Shown piece by piece: positions 10,940 to 22,422 of a stretch of 64,000 nt of DNA (positions are counted from its first letter, which is position 1; every line of letters begins with the position of its first letter). This DNA comes from Cololabis saira (taxonomy: Eukaryota > Chordata > Actinopteri > Beloniformes > Belonidae). The notes beneath the pieces were generated by a model. That model did not search any database. It was not told where the DNA came from and worked only from the letters and a program-made list of their open reading frames with translations. Location of the stretch: assembly GCF_033807715.1 (NCBI RefSeq), contig NC_084590.1:5783827-5847826 (forward strand), read 5' to 3'. A program made the position numbers and the translations under genes.

Positions 10940-13545
10940 CACCTCTAATATTTGCTCACAGTGCAAAGAGAATAATTATATGCATGCTTTATGGTGTTGT
11001 ACACCGGTATGGAAGTTCACCGTAACGTGTTTATCTTAGGCGATTTCAATATTGATCTTCTAAATCCATATATTCATAGAATGACCGAGGAATGTATTAA
11101 TACATTATATAGTATTAGCCTATATCCCAAAATCACCAGACCAAGCCGGATCACGTCCCACAGTGCTACATTAATCGATAATATTTTTTACAAATGACAT
11201 AGACAATAATACAGTGGGAGGAATATTAATAAATGACATCTGCTATCACCTTCTGGTATTTATAGTTTATAACAGCAACTATGTGAGAAACAAGCAGAAC
11301 AACATACTGTACCACAACATAGAAGAGTTAGGACAGAAGAGTCTATGGCTGCACTTAAAAACGATCTAATAGCATATAATTGGGAATTAATATATAAAGA
11401 AAATGATATTGATAAAGCATATGATGAATTTTTAAGAACATTTAATTCACTATATGATAAAAATTGTCCAATTAAACAATATAGTAGAAAACTAAAGTAT
11501 AACGATAATCAGTGGATGTCAAAAGGATTGCAAAATTCCTGCAAAAAGAAAAATACATTGTACAGAGAATTCCTAAAACATAGAACAAATGCACCAGAAA
11601 ATAAATAAAAGAAATATTAAAACAAGTTTTAATAATATTACTAATATTAATATATACTAATATTATGAGAAATTGTAAGAAAGAATATAACAAACTAATA
11701 GATAACAATAAGCATAACATTAAGGGTATATGAAACATATTAAACAGCATCATCAGAAATAACTATAGGCAGATTAAATATCCACAGTTTTTTTTTAGAA
11801 AATGATAAGATCATACATAACATGGATGAAGTAGTTAATACATTTAATACATTTTTTGTAAGTGTTGAACCAAATTTAGAAAAAAAAAATCCCAGATCCA
11901 TTGACATCTAATGATAATCTCATAGAAACAAATCCTAACGCAATGTTCCTCAAACCTGTGGAGGAAAAGGAGATTATAGATATTGTGAATAAATGCAAAA
12001 ACAAAACATCGACTGACTATAATGAAATAGACATGAAAATAGTAAAAAAGGTTGTTGATGGGATTTCCAAACCTCTAACACATATTTTTAACTTATCATT
12101 ACAAACTGGTCAATTCCCCAATGGCATGAAAATAGCTAAAGTTATGCCGTTGTACAAAACTGGAGACAAAGACCACTTCACAAATTACAGACCTGTCTCT
12201 CTTCTCCCACAATTCTCAAACATTTTAGAAAAACTATTTAATAACAGATTAGAAAATGTCATAGATAAACACAATTTACTATCTGACAGTCAGTATGGAT
12301 TCCGAAAAACCCGAACAACAGCACAAGCTTTAACTGAACTCACTGAAGTAACCACAAATTCCATAGATGAAAAAAAAAATACCCAGTTGGTTTATTCATT
12401 GGTCTAAAAAAAGCTATTATTCAATAAATTGGAACTATATGGGATAAGGGGGTGTGCCTTACAGTGGGTTAGAAGCTACTTAAAGAACAGGAAACAATTT
12501 GTGAAGATGGGAGAAAATCAGTCGCAATGTTTGGACATTGAGTGTGGATTCCCCCAGGGGTCAGTGTTGGGTCCTAAACTGTTTATCATCTACATCAAAT
12601 GACAAATACTGAAATTCATACTATTTGCCGATGACACAAATATATTTTATTCTGGTGAGAATTTACAGCAACCTTTGGACAATATTACTGCAGAATTGGG
12701 CAAAATTAAAAAATGGTTTCACAATAACAAGCTATCATTAAACTTAAACCAAACAAAAATGATGGTATTTGGAAACAATAAAAACAATCAAGCACAGGTA
12801 CAGAGGGTGTAAACATTGAAAGAGTACATGAAACTAAATTTCTTGGGGTAATTATAGACGACAAGATTTGCTGGAAATCTCATATTAAATACATCCACAA
12901 CAAAGTATCTAGAGGCATCTCAGTTCTGGCCAGAGCAAAGCAATTCCTGGATAGCAAATCACTCCGCATTCTGTTATGTTCCCTGGTTTTGCCTAATCTA
13001 AGTTACTGTTTAGAGGTTTGGGGAAATACGTATAAAAGTTCACTGCAACCACTATTCATACTGCAGAAAAGAGCCATCAGAATAATTCATAATGCTGGTT
13101 TTCGTGAACACACCAATTCCTTATTTTTCAATTCTAAAATAATCAAATTTTTTGACATAGTGGAATTCCAAACCGCACAATGTATAAAGCTAGGAACAAC
13201 TTATTACCATCTCACTTACAGGAAATGTTTTATGACAGAGAGGGGAGGTATTAAGGGGTTCTCTAAATTTTAAGACTTGCAGAACACGAACAACAATGAA
13301 AACATGTTCTATATCAGTCAGTGGAGTTAAATTATGGAATAGAATGGATTCAGAATTAAAACAATGTCCAAACATTAACCAGTTTAAAAACAAATACAAA
13401 AACATGATTTTCACAAGGTACAAAGAGGAAGGGGTTTAGCGGCTTTTAGGGGCCTGCAGATAGCACTACTGGGTAGATTTGTTTATATTTAAGTACAGAA
13501 ATGGGCAGCTAATTATATATGTATGTATGCATGTGTGTATATATA
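10940..13545 (+). mobile_element. Degenerate LINE (endonuclease + reverse transcriptase)
   Basis: Pieces in order are: an endonuclease remnant with FILGDFNIDL and a SATLIDNIF end (10991-11197), a linker frame (11345-11608), RT fingers with NYRPVSLLPQFSNILEK (11901-12407), then after frameshifts GFPQGSVLGP (about 12550), FADDTNIF (about 12628) and an RT tail (12989-13273). A short deletion before FADD and several frameshifts make it non-functional. The 3' end runs into a TATG/TATA-rich tail near 13520. The L2/CR1-type domain order is recognised; the exact clade is not. Confidence 0.85.
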
Positions 13546-14100
13546 TATGCCCGAGTCCTTCAACGGAAAAGCTGGACAGTAGCCGCTGGCCAAAAAAAAA
13601 CAGGATTAAAAGGTGAAACAGCTCATCTCAAGTGTGGGCAGGCAAAAATGTGCAGCTCAAACTCGAACATGCACTTTGTTTAACAGTGACTTTGTGTGAT
13701 ATACATAGAAATAAGAAAAGTTGCAAACATCTATTGGCTTTCAAGTACAATTAACACATATCACTGCCTTAGTACAATAACTTCAGCTTGATCTGCAGCT
13801 TCAGTTGACTTTTGTCCTGTTTCACACAGAGGTGTCGCTGCTACAGTTGTGGATCTATGTCTCCCTCTTGTGGACTATTTGGGTTTTACAGGTGACTTTC
13901 AATGGGACACTGCACTGACGTCCAGAGATCAAACATCTTTTCATGGAGGCATGTCATCATTCAATTGATCAGGAACAGTGATGTGTAGTACACAAGACTG
14001 TGTTCTCTCTCGTTATTTTGTCAGTGCAAAAGCCAAAAGAGAAGAGAAAGAGATCAAGATATAAAGAGAAAGAGTTTCAATTATATATGTTTTTTTAAAT
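13546..14100. other. Unassigned spacer downstream of IGHD
   Basis: No gene, tandem repeat or mobile element was recognised here. It separates the LINE from the delta 3' UTR. Confidence 0.4.
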
Positions 14101-14102
14101 GA

Positions 14103-14108
14103 TTTATT
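14103..14108 (-). terminator. IgD membrane-form polyadenylation signal
   Basis: On the minus strand AATAAA lies 173 nt after the delta TM2 stop codon. It is the first canonical signal downstream of the last delta exon. Confidence 0.6.
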
Positions 14109-14280
14109 AAACACTCATCTTCATGGTGAATCATGGAAATACATGTATACAGTATAAACAGTTCAATGCAATATCAAAAATAAAATAAAGGAGCAGAATT
14201 ACGCTTTGAAATAAGTCAGGCCATCTGCAGTAAGAAATCCTAAGATGTCCAGGTAGAGTGGATCTGTCCTGTGATCGTCA

Positions 14281-14289
14281 TCATTTGGT
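14281..14289 (-). CDS. ighd: IGHD membrane exon 2 (TM2)
   Basis: After a polypyrimidine tract and CAG acceptor (minus strand CCCTTTCAG) the exon reads Thr-Lys-stop (ACC AAA TGA). With TM1 ending in phase 0 this gives a very short cytoplasmic tail ending TK, the usual arrangement in teleost heavy chains. The 3' UTR follows. Confidence 0.8.
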   Translation of the reverse strand, partial: TK

Positions 14290-14450
14290 CTGAAAGGGAA
14301 AAGAAACAGGAATGTGTCTGATCACTGGTGCACAAAACATATATTTGACTCCAAATAAATATTAAAACATTTAGAACAACATAAATATTGGATAGAGCAG
14401 GTGTTAAAACCACACTGGACCAAATGAGAATCATCAGTGCTGAAATGTAC

Positions 14451-14599
14451 CTTTATGACCATGATGACGACAGAAAAGATGATGGTGGTGAAGAACAAGA
14501 GGAGGAAAGTAAAAGCCATGTACCAAATTTGCATCACTGTGTCTTGGCTCACATCTACATGCATGATGTCATCAAAGAAATGACAGTGCTCCAGCGTGT
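14451..14599 (-). CDS. ighd: IGHD membrane exon 1 (TM1)
   Basis: The 149-nt exon (acceptor CACAG, donor AAG/GTACATT) enters in phase 1 and leaves in phase 0. It encodes an acidic, Cys-containing linker ([11 protein letters not shown]) and a hydrophobic segment beginning [14 protein letters not shown], the transmembrane anchor of surface IgD. It follows Cdelta7 directly. No separate secretory tail is apparent after Cdelta7. Confidence 0.93.
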
Positions 14600-14716
14600 C
14601 TGTGAAAGAGGACAAATTAAATCTGTTATTTGAGAGAAAAAAAATTGAAACTGACTCATTCTGGTAAAATATTAATTCTTTAAAGTGTAAGAAAGAAAAA
14701 TGAGGATGAAAAATAC

Positions 14717-14998
14717 CTGGATTAGAAAAATGGAGAGACAGGATTGTGTTTCCATGTGTCACCCTGCAGGTGAGGAGCACCCTGGGTAGGGAGTCAACCT
14801 GGGACAGATGAAGGCGGCTTTGGATGCTGAACTTTCCATCTGGGCCTCTGTGGGGCTCACTAACGTTGTAGCTCCACAGCTGCGTGCTTTCATCACGAAA
14901 CCAGGTGATATTAATGGATGCAGGGCTGAAGCCAGAGACCAGACACACAAGTTCATCAGAACCCCGGAGCAAGATGGCTGAAGGTTTGCTGTGGATCA
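14717..14998 (-). CDS. ighd: IGHD constant domain 7 (Cdelta7)
   Basis: This C1-set Ig exon is phase 1 at both ends. It shows [17 protein letters not shown] and VLLTCRVTH, so both cysteines and the core Trp are present. The [12 protein letters not shown] segment is characteristic of the last teleost delta domain. It is spliced to TM1. Confidence 0.93.
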
Positions 14999-15096
14999 CT
15001 GGGGCTGGAGAAACAGTCAGGGAAGAATGACATTATTAGAAAGAAGGCAATGGAGCAATAACTAATATGAACAGTGAACATTTACTGTGACCTCAC

Positions 15097-15414
15097 CAAA
15101 CACAGGATTTATACTGGTTTTAACTGGCGTGTCAGATGATTCATGTCTGACAACACAAGTATAAGTTGAGTTTTTGTCCTCAGTTTGGGATACGTTTAAT
15201 CTGCTGCTCATTGAGTAAGATCTTCTCCCTGGGTCTTTCCATGGATCAATGTTCATGTAACGAGAGGATGGGAGTCTGTGAGCGTTCTCCTCCCAATCTA
15301 CCATGATGTTGGAGGGGGAAAATCCAGAAACTAAGCAAGCCAGCATGAGGGTGTCAGACGTAGACAGTTCTGCAACAGTTGGTTGCACAATCCTCACAGT
15401 TGGAGGAGACAGGT
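15097..15414 (-). CDS. ighd: IGHD constant domain 6 (Cdelta6)
   Basis: A 318-nt exon, phase 1 to phase 1. [19 protein letters not shown] and YTCVVRHE supply the domain's Cys-Trp-Cys core. The donor is TTTG/GTGAGG. It is followed upstream by a MITE-bearing intron. Confidence 0.93.
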
Positions 15415-15510
15415 CTTGAAAAATACCAGAAGAAGAAAACGGTAAATAAGGGTTCAAATGTGATTGGTTTTTCTGTTGGAGTCATAACACAAAAGAATTA
15501 CGGAGTATTA

Positions 15511-15777
15511 GGGCCTGCAGGAGAAAACTTTTTTTTTTTATTGTCCACTTCGAGAAAAAAGTCGAAAATGTTGAGATTAATGTTGAAATACAATTTCGTG
15601 AATAAAGTCGAAATTTCGTGAATAAAGTCGAAATTTTGCCTTTTTCCTCAACATTTCAACATTAATCTCGACATTTTGACTTTTTTCTCGACATTTTGAC
15701 TTTTTTCTCGAAGTGCATAATGAAAGAAAAATCTTCCTCCTCTAAAATATGATTTTTATTTTTCTCCTGCCTGGCCC
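15511..15777. mobile_element. Foldback MITE in the Cdelta5-Cdelta6 intron
   Basis: The ends GGGCCTGCAGGAGAAAA and TTTTCTCCTGCCTGGCCC are inverted, TA is duplicated on both sides (15509-15510 and 15778-15779), and the interior is palindromic with repeated TCGAGAAAAAAGTCGAAA / TTTCGACTTTTTTCTCGA phrases. TA duplication suggests a Tc1/mariner-mobilised MITE. A larger relative lies at 23848-24425. Confidence 0.8.
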
Positions 15778-15823
15778 TAAAACAATAGAATATTGTTGTT
15801 ACCATGGATAATGTTTCTGATAC

Positions 15824-16153
15824 CTGCACTTTTGCTGATGTGCTCCTCGTAGCCCTGGTTGGAACATCGGTGTTTCCCCTCACAAGACACTGGTTTATCC
15901 GCGAGCCAATCCTTCGCTGACACTTGGAGGAAGCTGCGCAAAGTCTCAGTCCCATTTCTGTGAGCCACAGGTTGCTCCGTATGGACATCGGGGGGTGAAT
16001 ATTTGTCACCACCGACTTTCCAGGTGACAGAGAAATGAGTGAGCCGAGGACCAACCAGAAGACAGGTAACGTTCACCGGTCCCTTGTTGTGAAGCTGCTC
16101 CAGTGGTGGAGCCTGAACATAAACACCAACCACCTGAGACCATGCTGGAGTCA
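15824..16153 (-). CDS. ighd: IGHD constant domain 5 (Cdelta5)
   Basis: A 330-nt exon, phase 1 to phase 1. [19 protein letters not shown] and PVSCEGKH provide the Ig core, and HRNGTE contains an N-glycosylation sequon. Acceptor TTTCAG, donor GCAG/GTATCA. Confidence 0.92.
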
Positions 16154-16311
16154 CTGAAACAAGAGCATCAGTTAGACGCTTCAAACTACAAACCTGTCAA
16201 CTCACAATTATGAGAAAAGTCTCCAACATCTGTAACACATGATATAAAAGAGCACAACTGTGTTTATTCTTGATAAAAGGTTACATGTTTATGGGTTACG
16301 TCACAGTTTAC

Positions 16312-16596
16312 CTGAGCAGAAGCTGATGTTCCTTCTGACCTGTTTATTCAGAGAACTGTCAGACACCTCACATGTGAAGTCCTTCCCTGTTTCCCACTCT
16401 TTCTGAGGAACATTCACTTCACTGGTAACAGTCACACGTCCATTTGTATCCATGGAGGTCTTGTTAGTTGAGTTGGATACCTGCTTTAACTCAGGAAACC
16501 ATTTAATTTGAGGGTTGAAGCCCCATCCTGAACACAAGAGTTTCTGTTGTTGTGACTCTTCACTGGGAGCCAGAAGAAGTTCCACCGATGGTTCCA
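16312..16596 (-). CDS. ighd: IGHD constant domain 4 (Cdelta4)
   Basis: A 285-nt exon, phase 1 to phase 1. QKLLCSGWGFNPQIKWFPE and DFTCEVSD give the Cys-Trp-Cys core. SNSTNKTS offers two N-glycosylation sequons. Confidence 0.92.
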
Positions 16597-16689
16597 CTAA
16601 ATATAACGTTGACAAAGAAAAAAACATAAATGATTTATTTAGTGATCTATTCATTATCTGTTATTGACAATAATGAAAAACAATCTCAC

Positions 16690-16992
16690 CAAAAATGTTG
16701 TTGATGGAGTTAGACTCCAACGGTTTGCTGGAGAAACCTTGGTTCACTTTGCAGGTGAAACTCATGTCCCTGGTCCAGTTTTGTGGAGGGACAGAGAACC
16801 GTCTACTGACTGGATGGAGGTCCGAGGCTTCAGGAAGATCAACATAATGCTCAGAAACATCAGCTCCTTTGGCCTGAAATGTGACGTAGAGGTCCTGTGA
16901 GGAGAGCGGTGTGATGTCACAGTGGAGCACAGCAACGTCTCCCTTCAGCAGGTCTGGGAGAGATCTCCTGATCTCCACCAGTGGAGCTGGAC
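16690..16992 (-). CDS. ighd: IGHD constant domain 3 (Cdelta3)
   Basis: A 303-nt exon, phase 1 to phase 1. VAVLHCDITPLSSQDLYVTF and FTCKVNQGFSS form the Ig core. The usual central Trp is replaced by Phe (VTF), as can occur in teleost delta domains. Acceptor CTGCAG, donor TTTG/GTGAGA. Confidence 0.92.
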
Positions 16993-17125
16993 CTGCAGGA
17001 CCTGGACCATGACAGCAGGATGGACAACGGACATTTTCATGTACAGCAGTGTTATTTAAAGTTTGGGCATCCATTCACACATTCTTTCCATTTTTATTAA
17101 AGTGATCTGACTGAAAAATATACTA

Positions 17126-18369
17126 CCGTATTTTCTGCACTATAAGGCGCACCTAAAAGCCTTCAATTTTTTCAAAAGCTGACCATGTACCTTATAATCC
17201 GGTGAGCCTTATATATGGATCAATATTGAGCAAAGGCTCTGTGTGTATTGTTGAAATGTCTTGCGACATTTGACCGTTTATTGTTAGACAGTTTTTCTCC
17301 ACAAATTAGGCATACTGGTAGGCCACTCTCATCAGAGCTAAATGCAAATGAATCTGCCCAGGCATCATTGAATGTTCCATTTTCTTCAGATATTTTTCTT
17401 TTCTTATATTTCTCCATACTTGACCTTGCTGGGGTTGAAAGTCGCGACGAATGGATGGCGTTTTGGTGGGAGTACCGGCTTTCGCGAGTATGACGTTTAT
17501 TTTGAGTGACGAAAAACAATAAAATATATTTATTCTAATATGTCAAGATCACAATAATCTTCCAATTTAGAACTAAAATATTAAAGAACTAACACAAATA
17601 AAATACACTTCAATTAAAGCAGACCCCTCCCACCCCGGTCACAAACTGTTTCAGACTCTTCCCTCTGGCAGGAGGCTGCGGTCCATCAGGACCAAAACCT
17701 CACGCCATAAAAACAAAAAGTTTCTTCCCGTCTGCAGCTGGCCTCATCAACAAAGCCCCGGTCCCCCCTCCCTCCCGTCTACCAAGGACTGCCCCCCCAT
17801 CCCACTCTACATTACATTAACGTAAATATTCCAGACTCACATCCGACACTTTAAAAACCCCATATTGTACATTTCTGTTTATACATTTTATCTGTCATCT
17901 GTCATCCTACGTCACTTTTTGTAAAGACTCATATCCGGCACTTTAAAACCTCATATTGTACATTTCTGTTTATTTCTGTTTATACATTTTACATTTTATT
18001 TTATTCTATCTCTTATTTTATCGCTATATATTTGTTTGTTTTTATATTTTTATTTTTATTGTATTGCACCAATCACCACAACAAATTCCTTGTGTGTGTC
18101 AACACACTTGGCAATAAACCCCCTTTCTGATTCTGATTCTGATTCTGATTAAATACTTTTTTTTTTTTTTCCCAAGCCACTCGGAGCCGCAGTATAAGGA
18201 TGAAAGTGCCGCGGGTTGCCGACCCTTGGTCTAATGGATGCATAACATAACCCCAGCCTCTACTGTAGCGCCTTATAATGCGGTGTGCCTTATATATGGA
18301 AAAAGTTTTAAAAGTTTCGTTGAAGGTGCGCCTTATAATGCGGTGCGCCTTATAGTGTGGAAAATATGG
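17126..18369. mobile_element. TIR transposon in the Cdelta2-Cdelta3 intron
   Basis: Inverted ends of about 28 bp are CCGTATTTTCTGCACTATAA at the left and its near reverse complement TTATAGTGTGGAAAATATGG at the right, flanked by TA on both sides. The minus strand at 17432-17220 encodes a zinc-finger-like fragment with PVCLICGEKLSNN and ARHFNNTH, as seen at transposase N-termini. A plus-strand LINE tail (about 17605-18150, ending in GATTCT repeats) is nested inside. The transposase core is missing. The superfamily is unclear, although the TA duplication argues against hAT. Confidence 0.7.
17605..18150 (+). mobile_element. Nested LINE 3' tail
   Basis: The plus-strand tail reads LPSGRRLRSIRTKT followed by a 3' UTR and a CTGATT/GATTCT hexamer run. 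It is the same class of LINE tail as at 212-1134. It sits inside the TIR transposon of the Cdelta2-Cdelta3 intron. Confidence 0.7.
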
Positions 18370-18427
18370 TACAGAATAACAGAATTTCTGGACCAATATG
18401 TTAGTTTGCAAACTTTGATCTTCTTAC

Positions 18428-18718
18428 CTAAAATCTTTACCGTCTTTTCAACAGTGAAGCAGCGATGTTGAGCTTTACAGGTTAGGAGCTTCAGGTTTTT
18501 CCAGGTCGTCGACAGGACCTTCAGTTCACTGATTAAAACAGATGTGTTTGTCACTTGCTTCACTTGATGGTTGGATGGAGGTTTCTCATCCATCAGCCAG
18601 CTCAGGTCGGCATCAAACACACTGCTGATGGAACATTTAGCCTTCACATCAGTGTTTGTCATGACTGTCTTGAAGCTGGGAATCTCCACATGGATGGAAG
18701 GACGGCCACTTCCATGGA
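18428..18718 (-). CDS. ighd: IGHD constant domain 2 (Cdelta2)
   Basis: A 291-nt exon, phase 1 to phase 1. PSIHVEIPSFKTVM, VKAKCSISSVFDADLSWLMD and LLTCKAQHRC give a typical teleost delta2 domain with an intact Cys-Trp-Cys core. Donor TTAG/GTAAGA. Confidence 0.93.
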
Positions 18719-18832
18719 CTGCAGGAAACATGGTTATTCAATCAGTACCAAATCTGTCTTTAAAAAACAACTTGTTGTGGACATTACGTCTAATCTAATA
18801 TTTGCTGTGAACATTTAATTTCCCGAACTCAC

Positions 18833-19156
18833 TCTGACAAATGCTTGTTGTCTTTGTATATTCACTGTCTTTGTGAATGGACTTGCAGGTAAAGTCTGAG
18901 CCTTTAGTCCACTCTGACATGTCCGGCTCCATCTCGGTGGTCAGACTGTAGGTTTTCTCTTCTCCCTCCACACAACTCTCCACATTCCTTTCCTTGGGTT
19001 TAATGTGTGACAGACGCCGGTTGTTCTGTTGCCACTCCACACTCAGTTCTTTAGGAAAATAGCCACTTAGGGTGCAGATGAGCCTGACTTGTGAGACCCC
19101 GAATTCCCCTTCCCAGACGGGATACAAGGTGATGTTTGGAGCGACGACCCGCAGCT
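18833..19156 (-). CDS. ighd: IGHD constant domain 1 (Cdelta1)
   Basis: A 324-nt exon, phase 1 to phase 1. APNITLYPVWEGEFG, VRLICTLSGYFPKELSVEW and FTCKSIHKD match the first delta domain of bony fish. It is the first Ig exon downstream of C-mu. Because Cmu1 also ends in phase 1, an in-frame Cmu1-Cdelta1 junction is possible, the known teleost route to IgD. Calling it delta1 rests partly on seven delta domains being present in a row. Confidence 0.88.
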
Positions 19157-20317
19157 CTGTGAGAGAAAAGAGATGACAGGTCTTTCCATGTTTCCTGCTG
19201 AATGTTCGCTGTGACTGTTTGAAAAACACAACCTGATTTGATTTCATTCATACGTACCTTCACACTTTGGTTGGTAACCAGTTGACATGAGTCTTAATTC
19301 TAAGTGTAGTGTGTTTGGTTTTAGGTAGATGGCAGAGTTGTGGTTTTACAGAGTTTGGTTTTGTAGACGTGCAGAAATGGATCTGAAAGTCCGTTGCACA
19401 GATGTTGAGCTTGACAAGAGTGATCAGGTTGTACAGAGAGGAAGCTTTGTGTAACACCCAGGTCCAAAAAGGAACAAATACAGAAGTGAAAGCACACAAA
19501 GAGCAGCAGAGCATTGCAGACGGCAGCTGTGAGGTGCGGTTATGCCAGTAAAAGAAACAGAGAGCACATTTAAATATCTCATGTGTGTTTACATAAACCA
19601 TCAGATGGATTTCTTCTCATGACTTTGCCAAAGGTTTTAGTTACAAGTCAAATTATAGAGAGAAAAGGTAACCAACTGTGAGACCTCTGATTAACACACC
19701 CAGAGGAACATGGTCCGTTGATTCCAGATGTGGTAGGATGAACAAAGTATCATGAAACATAAGATACAAACTGTTAAACGGCCTGATCAGTTTTATGTAT
19801 TACAACAAATTACAACAAATGTGAACAGTTTCAGAGTCATGTAAGAGATGAAAAAATGGGAGAAGACATGAATTGGTTTCTTCTTTCAAACATTTATTTA
19901 AAAAAAGGATAACAAGCTTTTTTGAATTACAGTGAAAGAAAAATAACATTTGTGATTACTTACATGACTGAATGAAAATGTAAATGAAAAGTTGTGAAAA
20001 AAACAAAAACATTTTTTTTTAAGTTCTTTCTGCGTTCTCGTATTTCATTTGATCTGAAATTAGATAAAAAGAAAAAAAGAGACTGATAAATGTTCAAGAT
20101 AAAAATCAAAGTGTTTGTCGCTGCTGAAAAGTCTGAATTGAACATTTGATCAGAGTTTGTACATCACAGGTAAAACACCGTTTCATCTCAAACTAGAATT
20201 AAATCTCATTATAGAAAATATAAAAACCTTTCAGCTCGTTTGTGTTGTACTTTCCTGCAGTTATGTGTCTGATAACTTCATTAACTTTCAGAAACATTTG
20301 TACGTACGGAAGTAACA
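19157..20317. other. Cmu-Cdelta spacer (proximal part)
   Basis: No additional Ig domain, open gene or repeat was recognised. The spacer between C-mu membrane exons and C-delta is where a 3' mu enhancer lies in some fish. No perfect ATGCAAAT octamer was seen in it. Confidence 0.35.
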
Positions 20318-20325
20318 CCTGCAGA

Positions 20326-20956
20326 CAGGGCCGCCGCAAGGGGTGTGCGAACCGTGCGACCGCACGGGGCCTCGCGCTATGGGCCGTTTTTTTTTTTTTT
20401 TCAAATTTTTTTTTTTTTTTCGTTTTTGTTTTTCGTTTTTTCCCTTATAAATATCAACAGACACGTTCCATTACAGACCTAAATGTGTACTAGTCTGTGC
20501 ATATCAATAAATATATGTGCAATGATGCGCGTGTCTGTTGTTCAATACAACTGATCAGACCAAGCGCAGACACAAGCTGCTCTGATCCAGACGGTGGAGT
20601 TGGAACAAACTGCCACACAATGTCGAGAGAATGAGACAGAATCAGGAAATTTCCATCAGGGGATGAAAAAAGAAAAAAACGAAAGAAAATGGAAGAGTTT
20701 AATGCCTCTCTGAAAGGCTTGTTTGATAAATTTGTTACAAAAATCACCTATCCGACCGGGTCTCAAGCAGCCGTGGGGCCCCGCGTCGAGGCAAGCCCAG
20801 ATGATGATGAGGCAGGGGAAGGTATCCAGTATTTTGCTAATTGGAGAGTTAAAATTGCACATATAGACACTCAATCCCACCCGAAAAACCCAAAAATTTT
20901 GAGGGCCCCCCCCCACCATTTCGCACAGGGCCTCGCAAATCTCCCAGGCGGCTCTG
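20326..20956. mobile_element. Non-autonomous hAT element
   Basis: The ends CAGGGCCGCC and GGCGGCTCTG are inverted with 9 of 10 matches. An exact 8-bp duplication CCTGCAGA flanks the element (20318-20325 and 20957-20964), the signature of hAT transposition. The interior has T-rich runs and a short frame but no recognisable transposase. Confidence 0.9.
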
Positions 20957-21725
20957 CCTGCAGAAATATTATTTATTTCTCCTGCAATCGTCCAGACGCA
21001 TGAAATAAAGTTTCACATTAATCCAGTTGGAGTTTAGTCAAGAGTTAACTAGAATCATTTGTAAAAGTCCTTAAGAAGTTTTATTCCTATTTCAACCTAT
21101 ATTAAACAAAATCAAACCTCAACTCAACGTTCATTGAAGTGCTTTAATGTGTCTTTTTCCTGTACATGAATCACTGAACGCTGAAATGTTGCTGCTGAAA
21201 TTACTTTTGACTTTTATTAACATGTAAGGTGTAAAAATGTCAGTATTGAAATTATTTTTGGTTTTAGTTTGTAAAAGCAGCTTTAGTGGCTCCAACATTT
21301 CATCAAACATTGAATATTGTCTCATATTTACTGAGAAGGTTTGCTAAATGTATTTAATGATGTTTTGGTTTATTGTTTTTTTCTTATGTCTTATTATGGT
21401 CTATCCAGTGATGAGAAATATCCTAAACTAACTTTATTAACTCAGGTACAGTAATGTGAAATGATCAGATCCATGTCATTAAAATATTTATTTTGTTCTC
21501 TTTTATATTTTTACTCAAATATATTTCTGATGCAGGTTGTACTTTCACCACATTTTATTTACAAAAATATACAACAATACCTGATAAGCTTTTATCATAA
21601 TAATTAGTTTTAAACTCGTACTTCTGGTATTTTAATATGATATTCTTTTCAATGCAGTTCAGTTTTTAACATCAAACTAGTATTTCTACGCTGCAGTCTC
21701 TCAAAAGAAGTGAAAGATTTCCTTT

Positions 21726-21962
21726 TTTTTTTTTTTTTACCTTGTCTGCACACATATTATTGATTGATACCATGAAGGTAGAAACCAAAGGTGTGCATTA
21801 TTACTATATTTAATATATATACATATATATACGCATACATATGCATACACATACATAAATATACACATACAAACCCAGTGATTTTTTTTTTTTTTTTGAA
21901 CAAGCCGGTGTATGTCTATGTGTGTGTGTATGCGTGTATGTATATGATGTATATGATCATGC

Positions 21963-22014
<52 letters not shown>

Positions 22015-22122
22015 ATGCGTACGTGTGTGTGTACATGTCTTTGTGGCTGTGTGTGTGTATGTATATGTTTGTATATGTTTGTGTGGCTGTGTATGTGTGT
22101 GTATATGTATGTGACTGAGTGG

Positions 22123-22192
<70 letters not shown>

Positions 22193-22318
22193 AATAAACC
22201 AAACAAAGCTCCACCTGAAGTGTATCTATAGTGGGGGAGGGAGGGGAGCAACCCCGCCACCTGCGAGACCAGAGGCCGACACGGAAGAACCCGGAACCCA
22301 GGCCACCAGCAACCCCAC
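21726..22318 (-). mobile_element. Retroposed element with 20-bp target-site duplication
   Basis: A 20-bp direct repeat AGAAGTGAAAGATTTCCTTT flanks this block at 21706-21725 and 22319-22338. The plus strand begins with a T run, so the copy is minus-strand with a poly(A) end. The interior holds long TG/TA-rich microsatellites (21960-22015, 22127-22190) and a GC-rich 5' part. Target-primed retroposition is inferred. The family is not recognised; part of it (GTGCATTATTACTATATTTA) recurs inside the MITE at 24220. Confidence 0.75.
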
Positions 22319-22422
22319 AGAAGTGAAAGATTTCCTTTGTGACACTTTTTAGTTACTTTTTCATTTGTTTCTTGTTTAAATCAGTCCCAAATCTGTCCCT
22401 GCATTCAGATCTAGGTGATTAC

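Noticed and set aside
17220..17519. Zinc-finger-like frame in the Cdelta2-Cdelta3 intron as a host gene
   Set aside because: It lies between transposon terminal repeats and stops after the finger, so it is a transposase remnant.
19260..19601. Minus-strand frame considered as an additional delta domain
   Set aside because: It lacks the Cys-Trp-Cys Ig core and splice signals in phase 1. Seven delta domains are already accounted for.
21737..22214. Cys-Val or His-Thr rich open frames on both strands
   Set aside because: They are translations of TG/CA dinucleotide runs inside a retroposed element.
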